Positions 1-13,360 of a stretch of DNA of 64,000 bases are shown here, piece after piece; the first letter of the stretch is position 1, and the number at the start of each line of letters is the position of its first letter. A program made the position numbers and the translations under genes. The DNA is from Camelus bactrianus (Eukaryota > Chordata > Mammalia > Artiodactyla > Camelidae). Location: contig NC_133541.1 in assembly GCF_048773025.1 (NCBI RefSeq), positions 152,426,201 to 152,490,200 of the forward strand, given 5' to 3'. Under the pieces are notes generated by a model. The model made no database searches. It was given only the letters and a program-made list of their open reading frames with translations, and was not told where the DNA came from.

Positions 1-3000
1 TAACAATCTTTCAACACCCTAAAGGGCATATTTACACAAAAAAACATTTACTCTGTGTTCACAGTTTTTTCCTAATGACAGTTTCGAAAATGAGGGAAAT
101 TTCGCAGACAAATGCCTTGGAGCGAGTTCTACCCAATAGAAATGTAACTTACATAATTCCCCTCACCGTGACATTCCGTGTTCCGAACATTCTACAAGCA
201 TCAAGGATTTCACAAGCATTCATTACTGAGATGTGACTATGTGTATTGCGATCTTTCATCCACCTTGCAAGGCATATTTATACCTAGAAAGTTTTACCAG
301 TTTTCGCAGAAATTTCCTAACGCCAGTTTCAAAAATCATGAAGATTTCGCAGAGAAATTCTCTTGGTGCAAGTCCTATCAAATTGTATTTTAATTTACAT
401 AGTTTCCCTCACCATGATATTGCGTGTTCTGAGCACGCTACATGCATGATGGATTTGACAAACATTACTTACTGAGTTGTGAGCATGTGGATTACCGATC
501 TTTGATCCACCATAATAGGCATATTGTCACTTAGAAACATTTACTCAGATTTCGCAGCTTTTCCTAACACCAGTTTCGGAAATGAGGCATATTTTGCGGA
601 AAAAAGCTCTTGTAGGGAGTTCTTCCCGTTAGATATATAATTTACATAGCTTAACTGATTGTGTCATTGCGTCTTCCGGACACGTTAAATACAGCACGGA
701 TTCGAAAAACATTCATTACTGAGTTTTGACCATGTGAATAACCGAACTTTCAGGCACCATTCAAGGCATATAAATACCTAGAAATATTTATTTTGAGTTC
801 GCATCTTTTTTCTAATGCCAGTATCAAAAATCAGGCAGTTTCCACAGAAATATTCTTGTGGAGGAAGTTATACACAATAGACATGTAATTTAAATAGTTG
901 CCGTCACCGTGAATATCCGTGTTCTGAACACACTACATGCATGACGGATTCGTCAAACATTTATTTCTGAGTTGTGAATATGTGGATTACTGAACTTTCA
1001 TCCACCATAGAAGGCATATTTACACATAGAAACACTTCCTCTGGTGTCGCAGGATTTTCCTAATGCCACATCCGAAAATGAGGTCGATTTCACAGAAAAA
1101 TCCTCTTGGAGCGATTTATAACCAATAGACATGTAATTTACACAGTTTCCCTCACCATGACATTCCGTGTTCAGAACAGGCTTTATGTATCACAGACTCG
1201 AAAAAGTATCATTACTGAGTTCTGAGAATGTGTGTTAGAGAACTTTCATCCACCATACAAGTCATTTTACACCTAGAAACATTTAGTGTGTGCGCGCAGA
1301 TTTTCCCTAATGTCAGATTCGATAATCAGGCAGTTTTCATAGAAAAATACTCTTGGAGCCAGTTCTACCCAATAGACATTTAATATAATTTGTTTCCCTC
1401 ACCGTGACATTCGGTGTTCCAAAAATGCTACACGCATTACGGATTCGACAAACAATGGTTACTGAACTGTGAGCATGTGGATTACCGAACTTTCATTCAC
1501 CAAAATATAATCCTTAAACATAGAATTATTTACATTGATTTTGCAGCTTATTCTTATCGCCAGGTTAGAAAATGAGAAAGATTGTGCAAAAAAAAACCTC
1601 TTTCAGTGATTTCTACAAACGAGACTTATAAATTACATTGTTTTCTTGAACGTGACATCTGTGTTCCCAAAACAATACAAGCATCACGGATCCAACAAAA
1701 ATTCATTACTGAGATGTGAGCATGTGTATTACAAACTTTCATTCACCATGCATGGCATATGTATTCCTAGAAATATTTACTCAGATTTCGGAGGATTTTC
1801 ATGATGCCGTGTCAGAAATCATGACGTTTTTGCAGTAAAATCTTCTTGGTGCGAGTTCTACCAAATAGAAATTTAATTTACACAGTTTACTTAACCATGG
1901 TATTCTGTGTTTCGAACACGCTACATGCATGACGGATTGCACAAACATTCTTTAATGAGTTGTGAGCATGTGGAGTACCGAACTTTCATCCACCATAAAA
2001 GGCATATTGTCACCTAGAAGCATTGACTCAGATTTCGCAGCTTTTCCTAACGCCAGTTTTGGATATGAGGAATTTTTCACAGATAAATGGTCTTATAGCG
2101 AGTTCTACCCGACAGATATGTAATTTCCATAGCTTAACTGACCGTGTCATTCCATCTTCCATACACATTAATTGCATCACATACTTGAAAAACATTCATT
2201 ACTAAGTTGTGAGCATGTGGATTACCGAAATCTCATTCACCATTAAAGCATACGTGCACCTACAGTATTTAGTCTGATTTTGCAGTTTTTTCTAATGCCA
2301 GTTTAAAAATGAGGCAGATGGCTCAGTAAAATACACTTTGAGCTTGATGTATCCACTAGACATCTAGTTTACATAGTCTCCTCACCATGATATTCTGTAT
2401 TCCGAACCTGTTACATGCATCAAGGATACGACAAACATTCATTACTGAGGTGAGAACATGTGAATTACCAAACTTTCAACCCCATAAAGGGTATATTTAC
2501 ACCAAGAAACATTTACCTTGATTTCACAGTCTTTTCCAATAGCCAGTTTCGGAAATGAGTCATATTTTGCAGAAAAATTCTCTTTTATCGAGTTCTACCC
2601 GATAGACTTGTAGTTTACATAGTTTATCTGAACGTGACATTCTGTGCTCCGAACACATTACATGCATCACGGATTCGACAAACAGTTATTACTGATTTGT
2701 GAGCATGTGGATTACCGAGCTTTCATTCACCATTCAAGGAATATTAACACTTAGAATTATTTACTCTGAGTTCCCAGCTATTTTCTAATGCCAGTTTTGA
2801 AAAACAAGCAGTTTTCACAGAAAAACCGTCTTACATCGAGTTCTATCCAACAGAAATGTAATTGACATAGATTCCCTCACCGTGTAATTCCATGTTCCGT
2901 ATATGCTACATGCATCACGGATTCGACACATATTCACTGCTGAGTTGTTAGCATGTGGATTACGGAACTTTCACCTACTATGAAAGGCATATTTACACTG

Positions 3001-3467
3001 AGAAGCATTTAATCTTATTTCACAGCATTTTCTTAACTCCAGTTTAGAAAATGAGGCATATTGCGCAGAAAAATACTCTTTGAGTGTGTTGTATCCAGTA
3101 GACCTTTCATTCAAATTGTTTCACTCACCGTGACTTTCCATGTTCTGAACACGATACATGCATCACGGATTCGACAAACATTTTTAATGAGTTGTGAGCA
3201 TTTTTCATGAATTACCGAACTTTCACCCACCATACAAGGCATATTTACACCTAGATATATTTATTATCAGTTTGCAGGTTATTCATAAAGCCAGATTCCA
3301 AAATCAGGCAGTTTTCTCAAAAAAATCCTCTTGGAGCGAGTTCTAACCAATAGACATGTCATTTATATTTCTTCCTCCACCGTGACATTCCGTGTTATGA
3401 ACACGCTACATGCAACACGGATTCGAGAAACATTCATGACTGAGATGTGAGCATGTGGATTACTGAA
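1..3467 (+). repeat. HOR unit U0, 15-mer type, left-truncated by window (a-i, j/k fusion, l-o)
   Basis: Positions 1-7 are the tail of a p monomer. Then follow a(8), b(253), c(500), d(747), e(995), f(1243), g(1490), h(1736), i(1983), the j/k fusion (2230), l(2473), m(2720), n(2968) and o(3220). The b-to-b distance into the next unit is 3705 bp, exactly one monomer (250 bp) short of 3955. This unit carries many private substitutions compared with the units on the right, so it looks like one of the older copies in view. Confidence 0.93.
2230..2472 (+). repeat. Fusion monomer j/k (243 bp), product of one-monomer deletion
   Basis: The first part has j diagnostics: AAATCTCATTCACC, GGCAGATGGCTCAG and CACTAGACATCTAG. 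From about 2400 onward it changes to the k ending: CCGAACCTGTTACATG, CATCAAGGATACGAC, then GAGGTGAGAAC leading into l. Intact neighbouring j (5935) and k (6180) show the two parents. The switch lies between about 2385 and 2408, in sequence that j and k share, as expected for homologous unequal exchange between adjacent monomers. Confidence 0.9.
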
Positions 3468-4189
3468 CTTTCATCCCCATACATGGCAGAGTTACACCTA
3501 GAAAATTTTTCTCTGATTTCCCAGCTTTTTCCTAACAGCAGTTTCGAAAATGAGGTAGATATCCCACAAAAATTCTCTTGGAGCGTGTTCTACCCAATTG
3601 GCAACTAATTTACATAGTTTCCTCAGCGTGATATTCCGTGTTCCGAACACGTTACATGCATCACGGATACGACAAACAGGCATTTCATATGTGAGAACAT
3701 GTAAATAAAAAACTTTCAACACCCTACAGGGCATATTTACACCAAGAAACATTTATTCTTATTTCACAGATTTTTCCTAATGACAGTTTTGAAAATGAGG
3801 GAGATTTCGCAGACAAATGCCTTGGAGCGAGTTTTACCCTATAGAAATGTAATTTACATAATTCCCCTCACCGTGACATTACGTGTTCCGAACATTCTAC
3901 AAGCATCAAGGATTTCACAAGCATTCATTACTGAGATGTGACTATGTGTATTGCGATCTTTCATCCACCATGCAAGGCATATATATACCTTGAAAGTTTT
4001 ACCAGATTTCGCAGAAATTTTGTAACGCCAGTTTCAAGAATCATGAAGATTTCGCAGAAAAATTCTCTTGGTTCGAGTCCTATCAAAGAGTATTTTAATT
4101 TACATAGTTTCCCTCACCATGATATTGCGTGTTCCGAGCACGCTACATGCATGACGGATTTGGAAATCATTACTTACTGAGTTGTGATC

Positions 4190-4226
4190 AAGTGGAGTAC
4201 CAAACTTTCATCCACCATAAAAGGCA
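4190..4226 (+). repeat. Short i-type tract inside a c monomer (gene-conversion-like patch)
   Basis: Around the b/c boundary of U1 the sequence reads GTGGAGTACC and then CATAAAAGGC. These are diagnostic of type i; every other c monomer has GTGGATTACCGATC and CATAATAGGC. Downstream, from about 4250, it is plainly c again (CGGAAATGAGGCATATTTTG, TGTAGGGAGTTC). Types b-c and h-i are paralogous, so a short conversion or a double exchange from h-i is the simplest reading. Convergent point mutation is less likely because several diagnostic sites change together. Confidence 0.65.
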
Positions 4227-7200
4227 TATTATCACCTAGAAGTATTTACTCAGATTTCGCAGCTTTTCCTAAAACCAGTTTCGGAAATGAGGCATATTTT
4301 GGGAAAAATGCTCTTGTAGGGAGTTCTTCCCGATAGATATGTAATTTACATAGCTTAACTGAATGTGTCATTCCGTCTTCCGGACACGTTAAATACAACA
4401 CGGATTCCAAAAACATTCATTACTGAGTTGTGAGCATGTGGATAACCGAACTTTCAGTCACCATTCAAGGCATATAAACACCTAGAAATGTTTATTTTGA
4501 GTTCGCATCTTTTTTCTAATGGCAGTATCAAAAATCAGGCAGTTTCCACAGAAATATCCTTGTAGAGGAAGTTATACACAATAGACATGTAATTTACACA
4601 GTTGCCCTCACTGTGAATATCCGTATTCTGAACACACTACATGCATGACGGATTCATCAAACATTTATTTCTGAGTTGTGAACATGTGGATTACTGAACT
4701 TTCATCCACCATAGAAGGCATATTTACACATAGAAACACTTACTCTGGTGTCGCAGGATTTTCCTAATGCCACATGCGAAAATGAGGTAGATTTCACAGA
4801 AAAATCCTCTTGGAGCGATTTATAACCAATAGACATGTAATTTACACAGTTTCCCTCACCATGACGTTCCGTGTTCAGAACAGGATTTATGTATCACAGA
4901 CTCGACAAAGAATCATTACTGAGTTCTGAGAATGTGGATTAGAGAACTTTCATCCACCATACAAGGCATTTTACACCTAGAAACATTTAGTGTGTGTGCG
5001 CAGATTTTCCCTAATGTCAGATTCGAAAATCAGGCAGTTTTCACAGAAAAATACTCTTGGAGCGACTTCTAACCTATAGACATGTAATATAAATTGTTTC
5101 CCTCACCGTGACATTCGGTGTTCCGAAAATGCTACACGCATTATGGATTCGACAAACAATGGTTACTGAGCTGTGAGCATGTGGATTACCGAACTTTCAT
5201 TCACCATAAAAGGAATCCTTACATATAGAATTATTTACATTGATTTTGCAGCTTATTCTTATTGCCAGGTTAGAAAATGAGAAAGATTGTGCAGAAAATT
5301 CCTCTTTCAGTGAGTTCTACACACGAGACATATAAATTACATTGTTTTCCAGAACGTGACATCCGTGTTCCCAACACAATACAAGCATCAAGGATTCGAC
5401 AAAAATTCATTACTGAGATGTGAGCATGTGTATTACAAACTTTCATTCACCATGCATGGCATATGTATTCCTAGAAATATTTACTCAGATTTCGCAGGAT
5501 TTTCATGACTCCTGTTTCAGAAATCATGAAGTTTTTGCAGTAAAATCCTCTTGGTGCGGGTTCTACCAAATAGAAATTTAATTTACACAGTTTCCCTAAC
5601 CATGATATTCTGTGTTTCGAACACGCTACATGCATGACGGATTGCACAAACATACTTTAATCAGTTGTGAGCATGTGGAGTAACGAACTTTCATCCACCA
5701 TAAAAGGCATATTGTCACCTAGAAGCATTGACTGAGATTTCGCTGCTTTTCCTAACGCCTGTTTTGTATATGAGGGATTTTTCACAGATAAATGGTCTTA
5801 TAGCGGGTTCTAGCCGACAGATATGTAATTTCCATAGCTTACCTGACCGTGTCATTCCATCTTCCAAACACATTAATTGCATCACAGACTTGAAAAACAT
5901 TCATTACTGAGTTGTGAGCATGTGGATTACCGAAATCTCATTCACCATTAAAGGCATACGTGCACCTACAGAATTAACTCTGATTTTGCAGCTTTTTCTA
6001 ATGCCAGTTTAAAAATGAGGCAGATGGCTCAGTAAAATACACTTTGACCTTGATGTACCCACTAGACATCTAGTTTACATAGTCTCCTCACCATGATATT
6101 CTGTGTTCCGAACACGTTAAATGCATCACGGATTCGAAAAAACATTCATTACTGAGTTGTGAGGTCGAGAATTAATGAACATTCATCACCAAAATGGGCA
6201 TATTGACACCACAGAAATTTTACTCTTATTTCCCAGCTATTTCCTAACACCAGTTTTGAATTTGAGGTAGATTTCACAGAAAAATTCTCTCGGAGCGAGT
6301 TCATCCCAATCGACATTGAATTTACATAATTCCCTCACCGTGATATTCCACGTTCCGAACCTGTTACATGCATCAAGGATACGACAAACATTCATTACTG
6401 AGGTGAGAACATGTGGATTACCAAAGTTTCAACCCCATACAGGGCATATTTACACCAAGAAACATTTACCCTGATTTCACAGTCTTTTCCAAAAGCCAGT
6501 TTCGGAAATGAGGCATATTTTGCAGAAAAATGCTCTTTTATAGATTTCTACCCGATAGACATGTAATTTACATAGTTTACCTGAACGTGAGATTCTGTGC
6601 TCCGAACACATTACATGCATCACGGATTCGACAAACAGTTATTATTGATTTGTGAGCATGTGGATTACCAAGCTTTCATTCACCATTCAAGGAATATTAA
6701 CACTTAGAATTATTTACTCTGAGTTCCCAGCTATTTTCTAATGCCAGTTTTGAAAAACAGGCAGTTTTCATAGAAAAACCGTCTTATATCGAGTTCTATC
6801 CAACAGAAATGTAACTGACATAGATTCCCTCACCATGTAATTCCATGTTCCGTATATGCTACATGCATCACGGATTCGACACATATTCACTGCTGAGTTG
6901 TTAGCATGTGGATTACGGAACTTTCACCTACTATGAAAGGCATATTTACACCGAGAAGCATTTAATCTTATTTCGCCGCATTTTCTTAACTCCAGTTTAG
7001 AAAATGAGGCATATTGCGCAGAAAATTACTCTTTGAGTGTGTTGTATCCACTAGACCTTTCATTTAAATTTTTTCACTCACCGTGACTTTCCATGTTCTG
7101 AACACGTTACATGCATCACGGATTCGACAAACATTTTTATGAGTTGTGAGCATTTTTCATGAATTACCGAACTTTCACCCACCATACAAGGCATATTTAC

Positions 7201-7370
7201 ACCTAGATATATTTATTCTCAGTTTGCAGGTTATTCATAAAGCCAGATTCCAAAATCAGGCAGTTTTCTCAAAACAATCCTCTTGGAGCGAGTTCTAACC
7301 AATAGACATGTCATTTACATTTCTTCCTCCACCGAGACATTCCGTGTTATGAACACGCTACATGCAACAC

Positions 7371-7391
7371 GGATTCGAAACAACATTCATT
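7371..7391 (+). repeat. o/d junction 1 (loss of p-a-b-c)
   Basis: The o monomer ending (CATGCAACACGGATTCGAAA) runs directly into a d start (GTGGATAACCGAACTTTCAG) instead of into p. The o and c endings both contain CAACACGGATTC followed by AACATTCAT, so the exchange happened in sequence shared by o and c. The site is TTACTGAG here, as before d, where a native o has TGACTGAG. Confidence 0.88.
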
Positions 7392-7420
7392 ACTGAGTTG
7401 TGAGCATGTGGATAACCGAA

Positions 7421-10390
7421 CTTTCAGTCACCATTCAAGGCATATAAACACCTAGAAATATTTATTTTGAGTTTGCATCTTTTTTCTAATGCCAGTATCA
7501 AATATCAGGCAGTTTCCACAGAAATATCCTTGTGGAGGAAGTTATACACAATAGACATGTAATTTACATAGTTGCCCTCACCGTGAATATCCGTGTTCTG
7601 AACACAATACATGCATGACGGATTCGTCAAACATTTATTTCTGAGTTGTGAACATGTGGATTACTGAAATTTCATTCACCATAGAAGGCATATTTACACA
7701 TAGAAACACTTACTCTGGTGTCGCAGGATTTTCCTAATGCCACATGCGAAAATGAGGTAGATTTCACAGAAAAATCCTCTTGGAGCGATTTATAACCAAT
7801 AGACATGTAATTTACACAGTTTCCCTCACCATGACGTTCCGTGTTCAGAACAGGATTTATGTATCACAGACTCGACAAAGAATCATTACTGAGTTCTGAG
7901 AATGTGGATTAGAGAACTTTCATCCACCATACAAGGCATTTTACACCTAGAAACATTTAGTGTGTGTGCGCAGATTTTCCCTAATGTCAGATTCGAAAAT
8001 CAGGCAGTTTTCACAGAAAAATACTCTTGGAGCGACTTCTAACCTATAGACATGTAATATAAATTGTTTCCCTCACCGTGACATTCGGTGTTCCGAAAAT
8101 GCTACACGCATTACGGATTCGACAAACAATGGTTACTGAGCTGTGAGCATGTGGATTACCGAACTTTCATTCACCATAAAAGGAATCCTTACATATAGAA
8201 TTATTTACATTGATTTTGCAGCTTATTCTTATTGCCAGGTTAGAAAATGAGAAAGATTGTGCAGAAAATTCCTCTCTCAGTGAGTTCTACACACGAGACA
8301 TATAAATTACATTGTTTTCCAGAACGTGACATCCGTGTTCCCAACACAATACAAGCATCAAGGATTCGACAAAAATTCATTACTGAGATGTGAGCATGTG
8401 TATTACAAACTTTCATTCACCATGCATGGCATATGTATTCCTAGAAATATTTACTCAGATTTCGCAGGATTTTCATGACTCCTGTTTCAGAAATCATGAA
8501 GTTTTTGCAGTAAAATCCTCTTGGTGCGGGTTCTACCAAATAGAAATTTAATTTACACAGTTTCCCGAACCATGATATTCTGTGTTTCGAACACGCTACA
8601 TGCATGACGGATTGCACAAACATACTTTAATCAGTTGTGAGCATGTGGAGTAACGAACTTTCATCCACCATAAAAGGCATATTGTCACCTAGAAGCATTG
8701 ACTGAGATTTCGCTGCTTTTCCTAACGCCTGTTTTGTATATGAGGGATTTTTCACAGATAAATGGTCTTATAGCGGGTTCTAGCCGACAGATATGTAATT
8801 TCCATAGCTTACCTGACCGTGTCATTCCATCTTCCAAACACATTAATTGCATCACAGACTTGAAAAACATTCATTACTGAGTTGTGAGCATGTGGATTAC
8901 CGAAATCTCATTCACCATTAAAGGCATACGTGCACCTACAGAATTAACTCTGATTTTGCAGCTTTTTCTAATGCCAGTTTAAAAATGAGGCAGATGGCTC
9001 AGTAAAATACACTTTGACCTTGATGTACCCACTAGACATCTAGTTTACATAGTCTCCTCACCATGATATTCTGTGTTCCGAACACGTTAAATGCATCACG
9101 GATTCGAAAAAACATTCATTACTGAGTTGTGAGGTCGAGAATTAATGAACATTCATCACCAAAATGGGCATATTGACACCACAGAAATTTTACTCTTATT
9201 TCCCAGCTATTTCCTAACACCAGTTTTGAATTTGAGGTAGATTTCACAGAAAAATTCTCTCGGAGCGAGTTCATCCCAATCGACATTGAATTTACATAAT
9301 TCCCTCACCGTGATATTCCACGTTCCGAACCTGTTACATGCATCAAGGATACGACAAACATTCATTACTGAGGTGAGAACATGTGGATTACCAAAGTTTC
9401 AACCCCATACAGGGCATATTTACACCAAGAAACATTTACCCTGATTTCACAGTCTTTTCCAAAAGCCAGTTTCGGAAATGAGGCATATTTTGCAGAAAAA
9501 TGCTCTTTTATAGATTTCTACCCGATAGACATGTAATTTACATAGTTTACCTGAACGTGAGATTCTGTGCTCCGAACACATTACATGCATCACGGATTCG
9601 ACAAACAGTTATTATTGATTTGTGAGCATGTGGATTACCAAGCTTTCATTCACCATTCAAGGAATATTAACACTTAGAATTATTTACTCTGAGTTCCCAG
9701 CTATTTTCTAATGCCAGTTTTGAAAAACAGGCAGTTTTCATAGAAAAACCGTCTTATATCGAGTTCTATCCAACAGAAATGTAACTGACATAGATTCCCT
9801 CACCATGTAATTCCATGTTCCGTATATGCTACATGCATCACGGATTCGACACATATTCACTGCTGAGTTGTTAGCATGTGGATTACGGAACTTTCACCTA
9901 CTATGAAAGGCATATTTACACCGAGAAGCATTTAATCTTATTTCGCCGCATTTTCTTAACTCCAGTTTAGAAAATGAGGCATATTGCGCAGAAAATTACT
10001 CTTTGAGTGTGTTGTATCCACTAGACCTTTCATTTAAATTTTTTCACTCACCGTGACTTTCCATGTTCTGAACACGTTACATGCATCACGGATTCGACAA
10101 ACATTTTTATGAGTTGTGAGCATTTTTCATGAATTACCGAACTTTCACCCACCATACAAGGCATATTTACACCTAGATATATTTATTCTCAGTTTGCAGG
10201 TTATTCATAAAGCCAGATTCCAAAATCAGGCAGTTTTCTCAAAACAATCCTCTTGGAGCGAGTTCTAACCAATAGACATGTCATTTACATTTCTTCCTCC
10301 ACCGAGACATTCCGTGTTATGAACACGCTACATGCAACACGGATTCGAAACAACATTCATTACTGAGTTGTGAGCATGTGGATAACCGAA
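7421..10390 (+). repeat. HOR unit U2, 12-mer d-o (2970 bp)
   Basis: The order is d-e-f-g-h-i-j-k-l-m-n-o, with d at 7421 and o at 10142. It is almost identical to the d-o part of U1: both share CATGCGAAAATGAGG in e and CTATGAAAGG in n. A private difference is CCTCTCTCAG in g where its sisters have CCTCTTTCAG. It ends at the second o/d junction, about 10341-10361. Confidence 0.93.
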
Positions 10391-13360
10391 CTTTCAGTCA
10401 CCATTCAAGGCATATAAACACCTAGAAATATTTATTTTGAGTTTGCATCTTTTTTCTAATGCCAGTATCAAATATCAGGCAGTTTCCACAGAAATATCCT
10501 TGTGGAGGAAGTTATACACAATAGACATGTAATTTACATAGTTGCCCTCACCGTGAATATCCGTGTTCTGAACACAATACATGCATGACGGATTCGTCAA
10601 ACATTTATTTCTGAGTTGTGAACATGTGGATTACTGAAATTTCATTCACCATAGAAGGCATATTTACACATAGAAACACTTACTCTGGTGTCGCAGGATT
10701 TTCCTAATGCCACATCCGAAAATGAGGTAGATTTCACAGAAAAATCCTCTTGGAGCGATTTATATCCAATACACATGTAATTTACACAGTTTCCCTCACC
10801 ATGACGTTCCGTGTTCAGAACAGGCATAATGTATCACAGACTCGAAAAACAATCATTACTGAGTTCTGAGAATGTGGATTAGAGAACTTTCATCCACCAT
10901 ACAAGGCATTTTACACCTAGAAACATTTAGTCTGTGTGTGCAGATTTTCCCTAATGTCAGATTCGATAATCAGGCAGTTTTCACAGAAAAATTCTCTTGG
11001 AGTGAGTTCAACCCAATAGACATGTAATATAAATTGTTTCCCTTACCGTGACATTCGGTGTTCCGTAAATGCTACACGCATTACGGATTCGACAAACAAT
11101 GGTTACTGAGCTGTGAGCATGTGGATTACCGAACTTTCATTCACCATAAAAGGAATCCTTACATATAGAATTATTTACATTGATTTTGCAGCTTATTCTT
11201 ATTGCCAGGTTAGAAAATGAGAAAGATTGTGCAGAAAATTCCTCTTTCAGTGAGTTCTACACACGAGACATATAAATTACATTGTTTTCCAGAACGTGAC
11301 ATCCGTGTTCCCAACACAATACAAGCATCAAGGATTCGACAAAAATTCATTACTGAGATGTGAGCATGTGTATTACAAACTTTCATTCACCATGCATGGC
11401 ATATGTATTCCTAGAAATATTTACTCAGATTTCGCAGGATTTTCATGACTCCTGTTTCAGAAATCATGAAGTTTTTGCAGTAAAATCCTCTTGGTGCGGG
11501 TTCTACCAAATAGAAATTTAATTTACACAGTTTCCCGAACCATGATATTCTGTGTTTCGAACACGCTACATGCATGACGGATTGCACAAACATACTTTAA
11601 TCAGTTGTGAGCATGTGGAGTAACGAACTTTCATCCACCATAAAAGGCATATTGTCACCTAGAAGCATTGACTGAGATTTCGCTGCTTTTCCTAACGCCT
11701 GTTTTGTATATGAGGGATTTTTCACAGATAAATGGTCTTATAGCGGGTTCTAGCCGACAGATATGTAATTTCCATAGCTTACCTGACCGTGTCATTCCAT
11801 CTTCCAAACACATTAATTGCATCACAGACTTGAAAAACATTCATTACTGAGTTGTGAGCATGTGGATTACCGAAATCTCATTCACCATTAAAGGCATACG
11901 TGCACCTACAAAATTAACTCTGATTTTGCAGCTTTTTCTAATGCCAGTTTAAAAATGAGGCAGATGGCTCAGTAAAATACACTTTGACCTTGATGTACCC
12001 ACTAGACATCTAGTTTACATAGTCTCCTCACCATGATATTCTGTGTTCCGAACACGTTAAATGCATCACGGATTCGAAAAAACATTCATTACTGAGTTGT
12101 GAGGTCGAGAATTAATGAACATTCATCACCAAAATGGGCATATTGACACCACAGAAATTTTACTCTTATTTCCCAGCTATTTCCTAACACCAGTTTTGAA
12201 TTTGAGGTAGATTTCACAGAAAAATTCTCTCGGAGCGAGTTCATCCCAATCGACATTGAATTTACATAATTCCCTCACCGTGATATTCCACGTTCCGAAC
12301 CTGTTACATGCATCAAGGATACGACAAACATTCATTACTGAGGTGAGAACATGTGGATTACCAAAGTTTCAACCCCATACAGGGCATATTTACACCAAGA
12401 AACATTTACCCTGATTTCACAGTCTTTTCCAAAAGCCAGTTTCGGAAATGAGGCATATTTTGCAGAAAAATGCTCTTTTATAGATTTCTACCCGATAGAC
12501 ATGTAATTTACATAGTTTACCTGAACGTGAGATTCTGTGCTCCGAACACATTACATGCATCACGGATTCGACAAACAGTTATTATTGATTTGTGAGCATG
12601 TGGATTACCAAGCTTTCATTCACCATTCAAGGAATATTAACACTTAGAATTATTTACTCTGAGTTCCCAGCTATTTTCTAATGCCAGTTTTGAAAAACAG
12701 GCAGTTTTCATAGAAAAACCGTCTTATATCGAGTTCTATCCAACAGAAATGTAACTGACATAGATTCCCTCACCATGTAATTCCATGTTCCGTATATGCT
12801 ACATGCATCACGGATTCGACACATATTCACTGCTGAGTTGTTAGCATGTGGATTACGGAACTTTCACCTACTAAGAAAGGCATATTTACACCGAGAAGCA
12901 TTTAATCTTATTTCGCCGCATTTTCTTAACTCCAGTTTAGAAAATGAGGCATATTGCGCAGAAAATTACTCTTTGAGTGTGTTGTATCCACTAGACCTTT
13001 CATTTAAATTTTTTCACTCACCGTGACTTTCCATGTTCTGAACACGTTACATGCATCACGGATTCGACAAACATTTTTATGAGTTGTGAGCATTTTTCAT
13101 GAATTACCGAACTTTCACCCACCATACAAGGCATATTTACACCTAGATATATTTATTCTCAGTTTGCAGGTTATTCATAAAGCCAGATTCCAAAATCAGG
13201 CAGTTTTCTCAAAACAATCCTCTTGGAGCGAGTTCTAACCAATAGACATGTCATTTACATTTCTTCCTCCACCGAGACATTCCGTGTTATGAACACGCTA
13301 CATGCAACACGGATTCGAAACAACATTCATTACTGAGTTGTGAGCATGTGGATAACCGAA
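10391..13360 (+). repeat. HOR unit U3, 12-mer d-o (2970 bp)
   Basis: Same order as U2, starting with d at 10391 and ending with o at 13112. It shares with U4 a set of e-type variants (CATCCGAAAATG, TATATCCAATACACATG, CAGGCATAATG) and CTAAGAAAGG in n, which separates U3-U4 from U1-U2. The third o/d junction is at about 13311-13331. Confidence 0.93.

Larger units (their letters stand above)
3468..7420 (+). repeat. HOR unit U1, complete 16-mer (3953 bp)
   Basis: Monomer starts: p3468, a3713, b3958, c4205, d4451, e4699, f4947, g5194, h5440, i5688, j5935, k6180, l6426, m6673, n6921, o7172. The d-to-o part is nearly identical to the three 12-mers that follow, so this unit supplies the first copy of that amplified block. 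Its p-a-b-c part is more divergent and has private changes, including an i-like tract at the start of c. Its o ends in the o/d junction described separately. Confidence 0.93.

Noticed and set aside
3498-3752. Longest open frame (84 codons, minus strand) and many 60-80-codon frames on both strands, for example 178-393, 5471-5653, 5728-5910, 29111-29326
   Set aside because: They recur at the HOR period (3955 or 2970 bp), follow the monomer types h, i, k, p, a, b, overlap each other on opposite strands, and show no recognisable domain. They are what AT-rich repeats of this size give by chance, so I do not call them genes.
4070-4080. GGTTCGAGTCC, an exact match to the RNA polymerase III B-box consensus, with TTTT nearby downstream
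   Set aside because: It arises in one b monomer only (other b copies read GGTGCGAGTCC or GGGGCGAGTGC). I see no convincing A box at the right distance upstream and no tRNA cloverleaf. A single chance substitution among about 259 similar monomers explains it.
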